DNA from: Desulfoscipio geothermicus DSM 3669
GTDB taxonomy: Bacteria; Bacillota; Desulfotomaculia; Desulfotomaculales; Desulfallaceae
Length of the DNA stretch: 64,000 nt
Reading direction: 5' to 3'
Assembly: GCF_900115975.1 (NCBI RefSeq)
Contig: NZ_FOYM01000005.1
Span: forward strand, 62,001 to 126,000
Positions within the stretch are counted from its first letter, which is position 1; each line of letters opens with the position of its first letter. This document shows positions 34,296 through 42,375 of this stretch, in pieces. The notes under the pieces are model-generated. The model was not told the origin of the DNA. It did not search any database and saw only the letters and a program-made list of their open reading frames with translations. The translations under genes and the position numbers were made by a program.

Positions 34296-35393
34296 TTATT
34301 TTCTCAGGTCGATAAATCTTTCCTTTAATTTTTTGGAAACTTCGGGCAGGGTGGTGTACTCCATCTCGTCCAGGTGCAGGCGGTGCGGTTCGAACGGTCC
34401 CATGCTGCGCATGTACTCGGCGACGGCGTTGGCGGTTTCCCTGGCGCGGTCGTAAGACGGATCGGCGAAAAAGTCCTGCGGCCCGTGCAGTTTTCCGTCG
34501 GCCAACTGGAAGCCCAGCGCCACGACCCGGGGCGGGCCGTCGAAGCGGGTGGGGTTGCATTGTTCCAATCCCACCGGCATCAGCGGCCCGGAATGCGACC
34601 CGCGCATCCAGCCGGAAACCAGGTGCGGGTGGGCAAACGGTTCCAGCACCTCACCCACGGCCGGGAAGCCGCTCTGGCAGCGCACAATCAATACCGGGTC
34701 ATCTTTGCCTATGTACCGTCCGGCCATCAGGTTCAACCGCTGGGTGCTGCTGGCGGCACAGATGTCGCCGGTATCCCGGTGGAAAACCCGCTTAATGCAG
34801 TACCGGCCCGGCGCCCCGATAAAAACGAGCATATCGTAAAGGTCTTCCGGGCAGGAGAACACTACCTTGCGGTTTTTAATTAAATCTCGCACCTCAAAAT
34901 TAAAACCGTTGTGCATTTTGGGGTCAATTACCAGGCCCGCCGTGTTGAACGGGTCGGCAAAAATCTTGTATAATGGCAGGTTCCAGGCGCCCGGTTCGGT
35001 TTTATCGGCCATGAATATAACAACCGGTTCGCTGGCCCTTTCTTCGAACTGCATTTCCGCAACCCCGGGACCCATGCCTTTGATATTGCCGGAAAAGGCG
35101 TCTGACAGCAGGTCCTGACCGGCCCCGTACAGCTTCATTTTTTTAGCCACTTCGGTGCAGGCCTGGAAAACGTCCCAGGCCAGTTGGTGAACTTCACCGT
35201 TGTTACGACCGCCCTCGTGGGTCATGATCAGGTTAAGGTCGTCGCCAACATGCGTCACGTGGGCGTCTATGAGCAGTGGATGGCCGGATAACATGCCCCG
35301 GGCTTTCTCCAGTAAACCGGGGTGTACGCTGGAATGGCCGACAAAGCCACCAATATCAGCTTTAATAACTGATAATGTAATATTTTTTCCCAA
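34296..35393 (-). CDS. fbp: fructose-1,6-bisphosphate aldolase/phosphatase (class V FBPase)
   Basis: This 365-residue protein matches the archaeal-type bifunctional enzyme. It has ITLSVIKADIGGFVGHSSVHP at the N-terminus, GDDLNLIMTHEGG, EPGAWNLPL and a C-terminal DEMEYTTLP. The family makes fructose-6-phosphate from triose phosphates in gluconeogenesis and is common in autotrophic or thermophilic anaerobes. TTG 35393 is the start: AAAGGAGGATAAAC lies upstream and it matches the usual N-terminus, whereas the frame to 35450 has no ribosome site. It lies about 90 bases downstream of the PK C-terminal-domain gene on the same strand. Confidence 0.9.
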   Translation of the reverse strand: MGKNITLSVIKADIGGFVGHSSVHPGLLEKARGMLSGHPLLIDAHVTHVGDDLNLIMTHEGGRNNGEVHQLAWDVFQACTEVAKKMKLYGAGQDLLSDAFSGNIKGMGPGVAEMQFEERASEPVVIFMADKTEPGAWNLPLYKIFADPFNTAGLVIDPKMHNGFNFEVRDLIKNRKVVFSCPEDLYDMLVFIGAPGRYCIKRVFHRDTGDICAASSTQRLNLMAGRYIGKDDPVLIVRCQSGFPAVGEVLEPFAHPHLVSGWMRGSHSGPLMPVGLEQCNPTRFDGPPRVVALGFQLADGKLHGPQDFFADPSYDRARETANAVAEYMRSMGPFEPHRLHLDEMEYTTLPEVSKKLKERFIDLRK

Positions 35394-35483
35394 GTTTATC
35401 CTCCTTTGCATTAAATTCATAATTTTAGCATTACTATTCTTATTATACATATTATATTTAGGCCCGTATATGCCGTAAAAATA

Positions 35484-36029
35484 TTAAAAGTCCCGGGGCT
35501 TGCAAATAATTTCTTTAACTTTGGTATCAAAGAAATGATTGGAGTGGGCGGGCACGATCACAGCCGCGGTATCGGCCCCCTTGCCCGAACCGGCAATGGC
35601 GATTATCTCCTCTCCATAAGGGACCAGCCCGGCGTCCAGGGCCATGCCCGAAATTTCCACACACACTTTTATCCCCTGGCCCAGCATGCGTAAGGTTTGT
35701 GCCATGATTTCCGACGGGTACACGCCGCCGAATTTGTTGCGCACGGCCCGGTCCAACCCGGCCATCAGGTGGGTGGTGATTAAAACCTGGATGTTGTTTG
35801 CTTTAAGTTCGTTTATGGCTTCCTCACTCATGCGCCTGGCTCCGGGGCCGTCAAATCCCACGTGGTAACTCACACAAACCACATTGCAACCGCAGTTGGA
35901 CAGCTTGCGGGCGGTGGTGCCGGTGCTGGAAGCAACCACAATATGCTGAATACCCAGTTCGGCGGCCCTGTCCAGGGCCGCTTTGATGGTCCTGTCCGTG
36001 TTATCCGGGCCCTTTTTTTTCCAGTGCAT
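35484..36029 (-). CDS. stand-alone pyruvate kinase C-terminal (alpha/beta) domain protein
   Basis: This 181-residue protein consists only of a PK_C-like domain (IKAALDRAAELGIQHIVVASSTGTTARKLSNCGCNVVCVSYHVGF...). In full pyruvate kinases this domain carries the allosteric sugar-phosphate site; no catalytic barrel is present. Such free-standing proteins occur in archaea and clostridia with unknown function. ATG 36029 has GGGAGGGAATTTAAC upstream. It is directly upstream of fbp on the same strand, which suggests a sensing role in gluconeogenesis; that is inference. Confidence 0.8.
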   Translation of the reverse strand: MHWKKKGPDNTDRTIKAALDRAAELGIQHIVVASSTGTTARKLSNCGCNVVCVSYHVGFDGPGARRMSEEAINELKANNIQVLITTHLMAGLDRAVRNKFGGVYPSEIMAQTLRMLGQGIKVCVEISGMALDAGLVPYGEEIIAIAGSGKGADTAAVIVPAHSNHFFDTKVKEIICKPRDF

Positions 36030-36113
36030 TGTTAAATTCCCTCCTACCATTTTTCACTTATTTTAGCTAACATTGGACGAGTTGGCAAGGACATGCCCCG
36101 GGGCAAAAAAATA

Positions 36114-36138
36114 AACGCTCCTGTTTTAAAGGAGCGTT
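36114..36138 (-). terminator. terminator downstream of tRNA-Ala
   Basis: AACGCTCC-N9-GGAGCGTT is followed on the minus strand by TTATTTTTTT. A second palindrome, TGCCCCGGGGCA, lies at 36094-36105. Confidence 0.7.
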
Positions 36139-36303
36139 CGGAAGAGGAGTATTATTTTGAAACTTGGGAGTTGCTTATGATGAAATTATAAATCTGAGAA
36201 ACCGTTTTAGCTGTCATGTATGCGACAAAATGAGGTAAGATATGCGACAATGCCCCTTTATTTTGACAAAACAAAAGGCCTCACTGTAACCAGTAAGGCC
36301 ATG

Positions 36304-36378
36304 TGGTGGACGAGAGGGGATTCGAACCCCCGACCCCCGCGTTGCGAACGCGGTGCTCTCCCGCTGAGCTACACGCCC
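36304..36378 (-). tRNA. tRNA-Ala (anticodon CGC)
   Basis: Read on the minus strand this is a 75-base cloverleaf: acceptor GGGCGTG/CTCGTCC, D arm GCTC...GAGC, anticodon arm CCGCG-TTCGCAA-CGCGG and T arm GGGGG-TTCGAAT-CCCCT. CCA is encoded. The anticodon is CGC, reading GCG. The G3-U70 pair, the alanine identity element, is present. Acceptor position 6-67 is a U-U mismatch, which is unusual. Confidence 0.93.
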
Positions 36379-36470
36379 ATTTTTTTGTGTGTGTGAACAA
36401 AGCATATCTTAGCATAAAGCGAGCAAATAATCAAGTATATTTTTTAGAATTAACCATACAAATCATGTTT

Positions 36471-37334
36471 TTACTGGTTTTGAGCTGCCCTGTTCTGATA
36501 CTCGTAAACCATTTCGGAGATATGATGGATTACCGGTAATGTTGCACCGTAACCCGGTGTATCCTTGCTGGTAATGACCAGTATATAGGGACGCCGGGGG
36601 TGGGCGATATAGGCGACGTCATGGTAACTGTTGGTGGGCGGCCAGGTGCCTATTTTGTTGGCCACCTTGATTTCCCGGGGCAGCGGGGCGGGTATGCGGT
36701 CTTTTAATTCGGTGCGGAACAGGTTGTTTAGCAACAGCTTACCTTCAGGCTGCCGGGAAAAGGTTAAGATTTCATGCATGTACAGAGCCAGGTCGTAGGG
36801 GCAGGTGATATTCCTTTCATCGTCCACCACCTGTCCGCCCAGCGAACGCATGAAATCTTTAACGTTATTTTTATCGAGCCTGTCCAGCAGTATGTTGGTG
36901 GCCACATTATCGCTGTAGATAATGGAATAACCGGCCAGTTGCGCGATGGAATATGCTTCCCCGGGTGAATTATTCTGCAGGATGCCTGTACCGCCTTCCC
37001 GGTGTCTGTTCAAAAAGGTCAGTTTCTCCTCAATGTCCAAATTGCCCCGGGAAACCTCCCGGTACAGGTACAGGTTCATAGCCAACTTAAACGTACTGGC
37101 GGCGTGAAATGGGGTAAGCGCATTATACCCGAATTCCCGGCCGGAGTTTAAGTCGATAAAATACAGCCCGTACGTGCCGGGTTGGCGGGCTAAATAAGCT
37201 ACTACCTGTTCCTGTAGAGGTTTGTAATCAGGCGCCGGCGGGGTGTATTTTTTCACCGGGCCCTGGATTTGTGTTGCTGCGATAAATATAAGCAGAATAA
37301 AAACGGATATTGCATAATATAATTTGGTTTTCAA
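36471..37334 (-). CDS. class A beta-lactamase-like serine hydrolase, exported
   Basis: This protein of about 287 residues starts with a signal or anchor segment (KTKLYYAISVFILLIFIAATQ). The serine-hydrolase triad motifs are ASTFKLA (SxxK, nucleophile Ser), YSDNVATN (SDN) and NKIGTWP in place of KTG. This is the class A beta-lactamase fold; the Ile in place of Thr in KTG and the environmental host leave open whether it hydrolyses beta-lactams or acts on peptidoglycan. TTG 37334 is chosen because GGGGGG precedes it and it gives a proper signal peptide. It is a single gene, minus strand. Confidence 0.78.
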   Translation of the reverse strand: MKTKLYYAISVFILLIFIAATQIQGPVKKYTPPAPDYKPLQEQVVAYLARQPGTYGLYFIDLNSGREFGYNALTPFHAASTFKLAMNLYLYREVSRGNLDIEEKLTFLNRHREGGTGILQNNSPGEAYSIAQLAGYSIIYSDNVATNILLDRLDKNNVKDFMRSLGGQVVDDERNITCPYDLALYMHEILTFSRQPEGKLLLNNLFRTELKDRIPAPLPREIKVANKIGTWPPTNSYHDVAYIAHPRRPYILVITSKDTPGYGATLPVIHHISEMVYEYQNRAAQNQ

Positions 37335-37494
37335 CTGGTACCCCCCAAGCAAAATACTGATTGTGTCTAATATACCATAAAATGTAAATATTTCATACGG
37401 TACCAGGTGATAATTTTCAAATTGACTTGGACAGCCGGTTCGTTATAAAAAAGTAGTGTGCACAAGTAACTATAACATTAGGTGGGCTCCCAAC

Positions 37495-38121
37495 ATGATG
37501 TTTAATCCATTTAATATGGTTAGCAAAAATGAGATCAGTAAAAGGGTGCGCAAATTGCGCGAAAAAAATCCCGGCCTTTCGGAACGGGAACTTTGCGAAT
37601 TGATCATTGCCCGAAAAAGCCGCCTTTGCGCTACCAGCGGTGCTTTGACGGCTCTGCCGGCCACCGTTCCCGTTATCGGTACGGCTTTTACGTTAATTGG
37701 CGGGACGGCGGTGGATATAGCGGCAGTGAGTTACTTCATGGCGGAAATGGTGCTGGAAATGTCTGCCGTATATGGCCGTAATCTTGATTTGCCGGGGGTA
37801 TCCCGGGAGGCCCTTTGGGTGATGGGATCTGCCGTAGGCGCTGACATGGCCAATAAGGCAATCGGCAAGACAGTTATGAAACAAATGAACAACCAGGTTT
37901 TTGTGCGCTTGATGCAGGAGGTGCTGATCTCCCTGGGTATCAGGGCCACCCAGCGTACTGTGTTGAGAATAATCCCTCTTTTTGGCGCGGTAATTTCCGG
38001 AACGGTGAACTATTATATATGCAGGCGGATCGGGCGCGCCGCAGCGGATTATTATGATAAGAACAGCTATGCAAAATGGGCGGAGCAAGCCATTGATGTG
38101 GAAGGCGAAGTTCTGGAATAA
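37495..38121 (+). CDS. EcsC/DUF697-like membrane-associated protein
   Basis: This protein of about 208 residues contains hydrophobic, glycine-rich helices (SGALTALPATVPVIGTAFTLIGGTAVDIAAVSYFMAEMVLEM and FGAVISGTVNYYICRRIGRAAADYY). These resemble EcsC-family or DUF697 proteins, which associate with membranes. The function is unknown. ATG 37495 with AGGTGG about 10 bases upstream is the likely start; ATG 37516 is also possible. It converges with murI, only 27 bases away. Confidence 0.6.
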   Translation: MMFNPFNMVSKNEISKRVRKLREKNPGLSERELCELIIARKSRLCATSGALTALPATVPVIGTAFTLIGGTAVDIAAVSYFMAEMVLEMSAVYGRNLDLPGVSREALWVMGSAVGADMANKAIGKTVMKQMNNQVFVRLMQEVLISLGIRATQRTVLRIIPLFGAVISGTVNYYICRRIGRAAADYYDKNSYAKWAEQAIDVEGEVLE

Positions 38122-38148
38122 AACAGCCCGGTGTTATGCGAACCGGGC

Positions 38149-38946
38149 TCATAATTCTACGTGATGTGTTTTGGCAACCGGGTGTCCCCATAAATAATTA
38201 ATCACCCGGCCTACCTGGACGGGGTCGGCGCTGGTAAAGAAAGTTTCCGTACCATTTTCATGTGCTTCCCCCTGCAGTTCCGCTTCCTGTAAAACCTGCT
38301 TAACCCGCTTGGCCACGGCGCACCCGGTATCAATTACTTTTACGGATGGCCCCATGATTTTTTCCACCAGCGGGCGCAAGAAAGGATAGTGGGTGCACCC
38401 CAAAACCACGGTATCCACTGAGTTGGCTATCAGCGGTTCCAAATAGCGGTGCAGCATTTTCTCCGTTGCGGGGTCATCGAGCAGCCCCATTTCCACCTGT
38501 TCCACCAGTCCCGGGCACGTTACTTTATAAACCTCAATGCCGTTGGCGAAACGCTCCAGAAGCGAATTAAACCGCTCCCCGGTAACGGTGACTCCCGTGG
38601 CCAGAACGCCGACCTTGCCGTTTCGGGTCATGGAGGCGGCGGGCTTGACGGCCGGTTCCATGCCCACAATGGGCACCTGAAAAAATTGCCGCAGGAAATC
38701 CAACCCGGCAATGGAGGCGGTGTTGCATGCTGACACGAGCATTTTGGCTTTGCGGGCAATTAAAAAATCAGCAATCTTTATGATGCGGCGGCGAATTTCT
38801 TCCTGTGGTTTTACTCCGTATGGACAATGGGCGGAATCGGCAAAATAAAGGAGTTCCTCGGCCGGTAACAGGCGGCGAATTTCCTTTAATACCGATATGC
38901 CTCCCACACCCGAATCAAAAATCCCTATGGGATTCGGGTTGGGCAC
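38149..38946 (-). CDS. murI: glutamate racemase
   Basis: This 265-residue enzyme converts L- to D-glutamate for peptidoglycan. The family's opening IGIFDSGVGGISVLKEI is present, as is the proton-relay pair of cysteines in SACNTAS and GCTHYPFLRPL. CPYG follows YFADSAH as usual. GTG 38946 has GAGGTGAACAA upstream. It is cytosolic, and the gene stands alone on the minus strand. Confidence 0.95.
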   Translation of the reverse strand: MPNPNPIGIFDSGVGGISVLKEIRRLLPAEELLYFADSAHCPYGVKPQEEIRRRIIKIADFLIARKAKMLVSACNTASIAGLDFLRQFFQVPIVGMEPAVKPAASMTRNGKVGVLATGVTVTGERFNSLLERFANGIEVYKVTCPGLVEQVEMGLLDDPATEKMLHRYLEPLIANSVDTVVLGCTHYPFLRPLVEKIMGPSVKVIDTGCAVAKRVKQVLQEAELQGEAHENGTETFFTSADPVQVGRVINYLWGHPVAKTHHVEL

Positions 38947-39061
38947 GGGTTGTTCACCTCGATTCAGTGCAATTATACCATCAACAGCATACCATTTAAG
39001 GCGTGGGTAAGCAACAAAATAAACTATTTAAACCGGTTATCGGCAAATTATTAAACATTAT

Positions 39062-39244
39062 TTATTTTCTGTGAAAATTGCCGTGATATACCATGTGCGT
39101 GATTAATAGCACCAGCACCACGGAAATTATGCCCGCGGCCAGGTGGTATTTTTCCGCGCTTTCCACTCCCACGTAAGAAACAAGTCCAAGGGTCGCGGTT
39201 ATAACGGTGATGAGCGCTGTAACAACGGCCAGTATTTTTTGCAT
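39062..39244 (-). CDS. small two-helix membrane protein, unknown
   Basis: This 60-residue protein has two hydrophobic helices (ILAVVTALITVITATLGLVSYVG and LAAGIISVVLVLLITHMVYHG), separated by ESAEKYH, and a basic tail. ATG 39244 has AAAGGAG upstream. I recognise no family. It lies between murI and tRNA-Leu and is alone on its strand. Confidence 0.6.
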   Translation of the reverse strand: MQKILAVVTALITVITATLGLVSYVGVESAEKYHLAAGIISVVLVLLITHMVYHGNFHRK

Positions 39245-39394
39245 GCGCACACACTCCTTTCTGGTTAATATATATTTAACTCCGGGTGGCGACTTTCCTT
39301 TATTTCACCGGACGCTTGCGCATTTTTGTTTTGGTATATATAATTTTACCATTGGAGGAAGCGGTGACAGATGCAGGATAGCCGGTTTTTCCAA

Positions 39395-39423
39395 TTGACA
39401 TATGAGTACGTTTAACATATAAT
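39395..39423 (+). promoter_or_regulatory. consensus housekeeping promoter of tRNA-Leu
   Basis: TTGACA, a 17-base spacer and TATAAT form an exact sigma-A consensus, ending 24 bases before the mature tRNA. Confidence 0.92.
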
Positions 39424-39447
39424 AATATGTGTTTCATACGTTATAAT

Positions 39448-39536
39448 GCCGGAGTGGCGGAACTGGCAGACGCACGGGACTTAAAATCCCGGGCCCTGCA
39501 AAGGGCGTACCGGTTCGATTCCGGTCTCCGGCACCA
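39448..39536 (+). tRNA. tRNA-Leu (anticodon TAA)
   Basis: This 89-base class II tRNA has acceptor GCCGGAG/CTCCGGC, anticodon loop CTTAAAA (anticodon TAA), a long variable arm (GGGCCCTGCAAAGGGC) and encoded CCA. Its last 21 bases recur exactly at 45957-45977, so the gene is a probable integration site. Confidence 0.95.
39516..39536 (+). repeat. left 21-bp direct repeat (putative att site in tRNA-Leu)
   Basis: This stretch is the T-arm and acceptor 3' end of tRNA-Leu including CCA. It is identical to 45957-45977. Confidence 0.85.
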
Positions 39537-39547
39537 TTTGATATGCC

Positions 39548-39588
39548 AGTTAATGCATCCCCGTTTTCGGTGGTGCATTAACTTTTTT
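39548..39588 (+). terminator. terminator just inside the island, behind tRNA-Leu
   Basis: AGTTAATGCA/TGCATTAACT is a 10-bp stem followed by a T run. It now ends the tRNA-Leu transcript; the probable original terminator is at 45993. Confidence 0.85.
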
Positions 39589-39777
39589 ATGCCCACCAAA
39601 TGGCTGCGCATTGGATCGGCAAAAAAGTTTATATACATAATGCCATTATTCGGGGCTAGTTCAAGATTATAAATAAATCGTCTTAAAAAATTCTCTTTTT
39701 CGGTATTAGTTCCTGTATTTCAAATCTCTTAGCCGCGTTTAAGATAATTTAATAAAATTTTTTCATCCAATGACTTA

Positions 39778-39993
39778 GCTTTTAGACGGTCTTTTTCTAA
39801 TGCCATTGAGCGGGATTTGAAGAATGCTACTTATGATGAATGCTATACAACTCGTTTGGTGCGTAGCCGACCAGTGCTGGATGCCTTTTCGGCATGGCTT
39901 AAGACCCAGTCTGCTCGGGTGCTACCCAAAAGCGCACTAGCTAGAGGCCAGGCAATTAAGTACTGCCGTCACGAATGCATATTTCCCTTATGA
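39778..39993 (+). pseudogene. IS66-family transposase (TnpC) remnant
   Basis: Translated in one frame this stretch reads NAIERDLKNATYDECYTTR, then SRPVLDAFSAWLKTQSARVLPKSALA and QAIKYC, before TGA at 39991. That is the C-terminal catalytic part of IS66 transposases (IER...RSxPxLDAFxAWL...PKSxLgxAIxY). The rest of the gene and its accessory ORFs are missing and no terminal repeats are recognisable. Elsewhere in 39590-40208 I see no gene. Confidence 0.8.
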
Positions 39994-40208
39994 TGAAGTT
40001 ACTCCAAAAGCCACCTTTTCTTGAATAAGTTGGGCTTTTTATTCCATTATACATTTTCGCTTCAGATTTAAGGTACTCCCGCATTGTCCTTCATGACATC
40101 CCTCGGCTCATCCATAGTTCTAGCACTATAAAGCGGATAATTTTGGCTCGTTCATGGTCTATTTCCCAAAGAAGTTGCCCCGACTATATCATATGACCTA
40201 TTTTAATA

Positions 40209-40237
40209 TTGACGAAACAAAAAAAGTGTAGTAAACT
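40209..40237 (+). promoter_or_regulatory. sigma-A promoter of the island operon
   Basis: TTGACG, a 17-base spacer and TAAACT. The three operators follow immediately downstream. Confidence 0.75.
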
Positions 40238-40247
40238 AACCATTAAA

Positions 40248-40285
40248 GTAAACGTTTACGTAAAACGTTTACAGTAAGCGCTTAC
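40248..40285. promoter_or_regulatory. three adjoining LacI-type operators
   Basis: GTAAACGTTTAC (40248-40259), GTAAAACGTTTAC (40260-40272) and GTAAGCGCTTAC (40274-40285) lie end to end over the transcription start region. Central CG flanked by symmetric arms is the usual LacI-family operator form. The LacI-type gene two genes downstream is the obvious ligand-responsive repressor. Confidence 0.85.
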
Positions 40286-40332
40286 GCATGCTATCAATTT
40301 TAAGAAAATAATAACAAAGAGGGGGATTTGTT

Positions 40333-41256
40333 ATGGCAAAGAAATGGAGAGGGGTTTATCCTGCGGTTTTATTACCATTTAAAGATGATTACAGTATTGA
40401 TGAGCAAGGTTTTCGCAAATTGGTAAGATGGGTTGCAAGTCATGATGGTATTGAGGGAATTGTTGTTAATGGACATACTGGAGAGATAAATGCATTATTG
40501 CCGGAAGAACGGGCACAAGTTGTTCGTATTGCCGCAGATGAGTTAAAGGGGAGTAAACCGGTAATTTCCGGTGTTTCCGCTGAAGGGACAATTGAAGCTA
40601 TTCAACATGCAAGAGCAGTGCAAGAAGCCGGCGGTTCGGGAATATTGCTAATGCCACCTCATTCATGGCTGCGCTTTGGAATGCAACCGGATTCCACCGT
40701 AAAGTTCTTTGAAGACGTTGCGAATGCTGTAGATATTTCCATTGTTGTGCACCAATATCCAAAGTGGACTAAGGCTTCCTATACGACTGATCAATTATTG
40801 AAAATGGTTAGTGTCCCCAATATTGATTGTGTTAAAATAGGAACCAGAGAAATGGCGCAATATGAAGTAGATGTAAGGGCATTGAAGCAGCACGCGCCGG
40901 ATGTATCTATTCTTACTTGCCACGATGAATACTTATTACCCACATTAATCCAGGGGGTTGATGGGGCACTGGTAGGCTTCGCTAGTTTCGTACCGGATTT
41001 AATTGCCGCATTGGTTAAAGCTGTTTGGGATAATAACCTACCGGAAGCTCTTAAAATTTATGATCGAATCTATGAACTCAAGCATGCGGTATATAAGATG
41101 GGGGAACCTTCTGCCACTGCACATGCCCGCATGAAAGAAGCAATGTTTCAGAGAGGTTTAATTTCTAGTGCCTTAACTCGTCCGCCTGTTCTTCCATTAA
41201 CGGATAAGGAGAAAGAAGAGATTAGTCAAGGATTAAAAAGTGTTGGATTATTATAA
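40333..41256 (+). CDS. DapA-family (dihydrodipicolinate synthase/N-acetylneuraminate lyase) aldolase
   Basis: This 307-residue TIM-barrel protein has the family's YPAVLLPFKDDYSID start, NGHTGEINALLPEER, the Tyr in VHQYP and the Schiff-base Lys in IDCVKIGTRE. The family covers DapA and lyases or dehydratases of sugar acids. The location beside a TRAP transporter and LacI regulator argues for catabolism of an imported carboxylated compound rather than lysine synthesis. ATG 40333 has AGAGGGGGA upstream. It is the first gene of an AT-rich operon inside the island. Confidence 0.85.
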   Translation: MAKKWRGVYPAVLLPFKDDYSIDEQGFRKLVRWVASHDGIEGIVVNGHTGEINALLPEERAQVVRIAADELKGSKPVISGVSAEGTIEAIQHARAVQEAGGSGILLMPPHSWLRFGMQPDSTVKFFEDVANAVDISIVVHQYPKWTKASYTTDQLLKMVSVPNIDCVKIGTREMAQYEVDVRALKQHAPDVSILTCHDEYLLPTLIQGVDGALVGFASFVPDLIAALVKAVWDNNLPEALKIYDRIYELKHAVYKMGEPSATAHARMKEAMFQRGLISSALTRPPVLPLTDKEKEEISQGLKSVGLL

Positions 41257-41340
41257 AACCTATAAAAAGGATTGTCTTTTTAAAATTTTAAAATAAAATA
41301 AAAAATAAGAAAAAAGATCAATTTTAAGGGTGGTAACCGA

Positions 41341-42351
41341 ATGGGTGTAAATATAAAAGATATAGCAAAAGCCGCAGGAGTATCAACTGCAACGGTTTCC
41401 CGAGTTATCTCCGGAAAACCCGGGGTAGGCGAAGAAACAAAGAAAAAGATAAAACAGATCATCGAAGAAATGGGTTACCGCCCAAATTTGGGTGCAAGAG
41501 GATTAGCTAAAAGGCGGACTGGAAATATAGGGATTGTATCTCCAAGGCAAAGTAATATTGTCCTTGGCAATCCCTTTTTTATTAGCATCTTAGAGGGAGT
41601 TTCCCATGTATTGGATCAGCATGATTATAATATGGTGCTTTCATTTACGCTTTCTCAACAAAAACGATTACTGGAAACACATTCCGTGGATGGTATCTTG
41701 TTATTTGCCGCTAGAATAGGGGATCCCGTCTTAGAGTGGTTAGACGCATCAAAATTACCCACAGTTGTAATTGGCAGTTATCAGGACGAAAATGCCTATC
41801 CGAGTGTGCGGCCGGATGATGAAGGGGGAATCTATCAGGCGGTAAAATATTTGATCGCCAAGGGACATACCAGGATTTGTTTTGTAAATGGTCCCTTAAG
41901 TTCTATCAAAAGTATTCGCTGCCGGAACGGATATTTAAAAGCAATGGAGGAAGAGAAATTGGAAGTTACCTCTGAGCAGATTATTGAAGTTCCTGAATAT
42001 GATGTTCTGGTAAGTCTAAAGACAATGAATCGGTTATTTAAAGAAGGAAAGTTTCAATCTACTGCAGTGGTATGTGCTTCGGATTATCTTGCACTGGGTG
42101 TAATGAAAGCAGCAATATCCAACGGGATTGCCATACCAAATGATCTATCATTGATAGGGTTTGGCGATGTGCCATTTGCAGAATTATCGCACCCATCCAT
42201 AACCACCATGCATACGGATCTTAAAAAAATTGGTTCACAAGCTGCACAAATGCTGATTAACGAGATTAAAGGCAAGAAAATTAGAAAAAGAAATAGAGTT
42301 TTTCCAATGGAATTAGTTGAACGCCAGTCTGTTTGTGCCTTGAAACAATAA
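41341..42351 (+). CDS. LacI-family transcriptional regulator
   Basis: This 336-residue repressor has an N-terminal LacI helix-turn-helix (IKDIAKAAGVSTATVSRVISGKPGVGEETKKKI) with the hinge RPNLGARGLA. The periplasmic-binding-protein-like ligand domain follows (about residues 62-330; IGFGDVPFAELSHPSITTMHTD is typical). It should bind the three palindromes at 40248-40285 upstream of its own operon and release them on binding a pathway metabolite. ATG 41341 has AAGGGTGG upstream. The ligand is unknown. Confidence 0.92.
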   Translation: MGVNIKDIAKAAGVSTATVSRVISGKPGVGEETKKKIKQIIEEMGYRPNLGARGLAKRRTGNIGIVSPRQSNIVLGNPFFISILEGVSHVLDQHDYNMVLSFTLSQQKRLLETHSVDGILLFAARIGDPVLEWLDASKLPTVVIGSYQDENAYPSVRPDDEGGIYQAVKYLIAKGHTRICFVNGPLSSIKSIRCRNGYLKAMEEEKLEVTSEQIIEVPEYDVLVSLKTMNRLFKEGKFQSTAVVCASDYLALGVMKAAISNGIAIPNDLSLIGFGDVPFAELSHPSITTMHTDLKKIGSQAAQMLINEIKGKKIRKRNRVFPMELVERQSVCALKQ

Positions 42352-42375
42352 TTAATAACCGAAAGCGAGGAATAT

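Noticed and set aside
36214-36405. Open frame across tRNA-Ala on the minus strand
   Set aside because: It is a translation of the tRNA gene, a well-known false protein.
39994-40208. Possible second transposon fragment on the minus strand
   Set aside because: Short pieces such as REYLKSEAKMYNGIKSP appear, but in several frames with stops and no recognised family.
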